NCBI GenBank assembly: GCA_046331095.1
Contig: JAXLRM010000003.1
Location: forward strand, 620,001 to 684,000
DNA length: 64,000 bases
Source: JAIBAC01 sp046331095
Lineage (GTDB): Bacteria > Actinomycetota > Acidimicrobiia > UBA2766
Reading direction: 5' to 3'
Every line of letters starts with the position of its first letter. Within the stretch, counting starts at the first letter, position 1. Both the position numbers and the translations under genes were made by a program. The notes below the pieces were generated by a model that searched no databases, was not told the DNA's origin, and was given only the letters and a program-made list of their open reading frames with translations. Of the stretch, positions 63,742 through 64,000 are shown piece by piece.

Positions 63742-63999
63742 CTACTCGCCGCGGCGGGCCTTCATCTCGGCACGCATCGAGGCCTTGGTGGCGTCGTCGA
63801 GCTCGGTTACGGCCGGGAGGAGGACCGTCTCCTCCAGGGCAAGGTGGCGCGCCCAGATGTCCTCGAGGGTCGCAACCACCTGGGCGAGCCCCTCGGCGAC
63901 GCCGTCGTCGCCACGCCGGGAGGGCTCCGCTGCCATCGACGAGGTGAGCGCCACGAGCTCGTCCACATGTGCGTGCATATCGCCGTGCTGGGCCGTCAT
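63742..63999 (-). CDS. Hemerythrin-like (HHE) domain protein, probably 5' truncated by the window
   Basis: 85 residues are visible, starting at a Met codon only one base from the window edge. DMHAHVDELVAL and IWARHLALEETVLLPAV fit helices of a hemerythrin HHE cation-binding domain (H...HxxxEE). A usual HHE domain is ~130 residues, and an N-terminal part with the first His is expected upstream, so the true start probably lies beyond 64000. Role would be binding of a di-iron centre for oxygen or NO sensing. Confidence 0.65.
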   Translation of the reverse strand: MTAQHGDMHAHVDELVALTSSMAAEPSRRGDDGVAEGLAQVVATLEDIWARHLALEETVLLPAVTELDDATKASMRAEMKARRGE

Positions 64000-64000
64000 G

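Overview
The window looks like chromosomal DNA of a high-GC Actinomycetota bacterium. Supporting signs are the many GTG starts, a BldD-type regulator, a FolP2-like dihydropteroate synthase paralogue, SCP2-domain lipid proteins and the gene order comEA-comEC-folP2-holA / rpsT / lepA-hemW-hrcA-dnaJ-rsmE-mtaB. An uncultured Acidimicrobiia-like lineage is a reasonable guess, but no rRNA or marker comparison was possible.

Layout. Bases 1-19.2 kb are housekeeping. They hold the end of an ATPase-type regulator, then a long minus-strand series: mtaB, a BldD-like regulator, rsmE, dnaJ, hrcA, hemW and lepA, with several genes overlapping by 1-4 nt. Next come rpsT on the plus strand, then holA, folP2-like, comEC, comEA, a small HExxH protein, a degenerate HAD protein and leuS. 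From 19.5 to 23.1 kb an alpha-oxoamine synthase-family enzyme lies just upstream of a membrane GGDEF-EAL protein. From 23.65 to 27.04 kb a 3.4-kb integrative element sits in a tRNA-Ala(GGC) gene, with 52-bp att repeats, arm-type sites, a tyrosine integrase, a double HIRAN-like protein and a zinc-ribbon membrane protein.

From 27.2 to 33.2 kb there is an M24-family protein, an SCP2 protein and a TetR regulator divergent from it across a clear operator, an ABC1/UbiB kinase fused to SCP2, and a membrane protein. From 32.5 to 43.0 kb is a catabolic/lipid block: a 1447-residue dehydratase-activase fusion with an MmgE/PrpD protein and a downstream unknown in one operon, divergent from a GMC oxidoreductase and a lipid kinase, then an enoyl-CoA hydratase. 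From 43 to 54.7 kb there are secreted and membrane proteins, a DUF2252 protein, a coiled-coil secreted protein, an FtsX-type permease with an ATPase-like partner that has lost its catalytic motifs, an aldehyde dehydrogenase and an alpha/beta hydrolase. From 54.9 to 63.5 kb is one giant repetitive secreted protein whose frame is broken inside its repeats. The window ends in a hemerythrin-like gene fragment.

The most unusual signals are two families of short palindromic repeats placed just after stop codons, the minimal tRNA-Ala element, three apparently catalytically altered enzymes (HAD, ABC ATPase-like, M24), and two c-di-GMP-linked genes (BldD-like and GGDEF-EAL) in one window. All functions are inferred from sequence motifs; no search was run.
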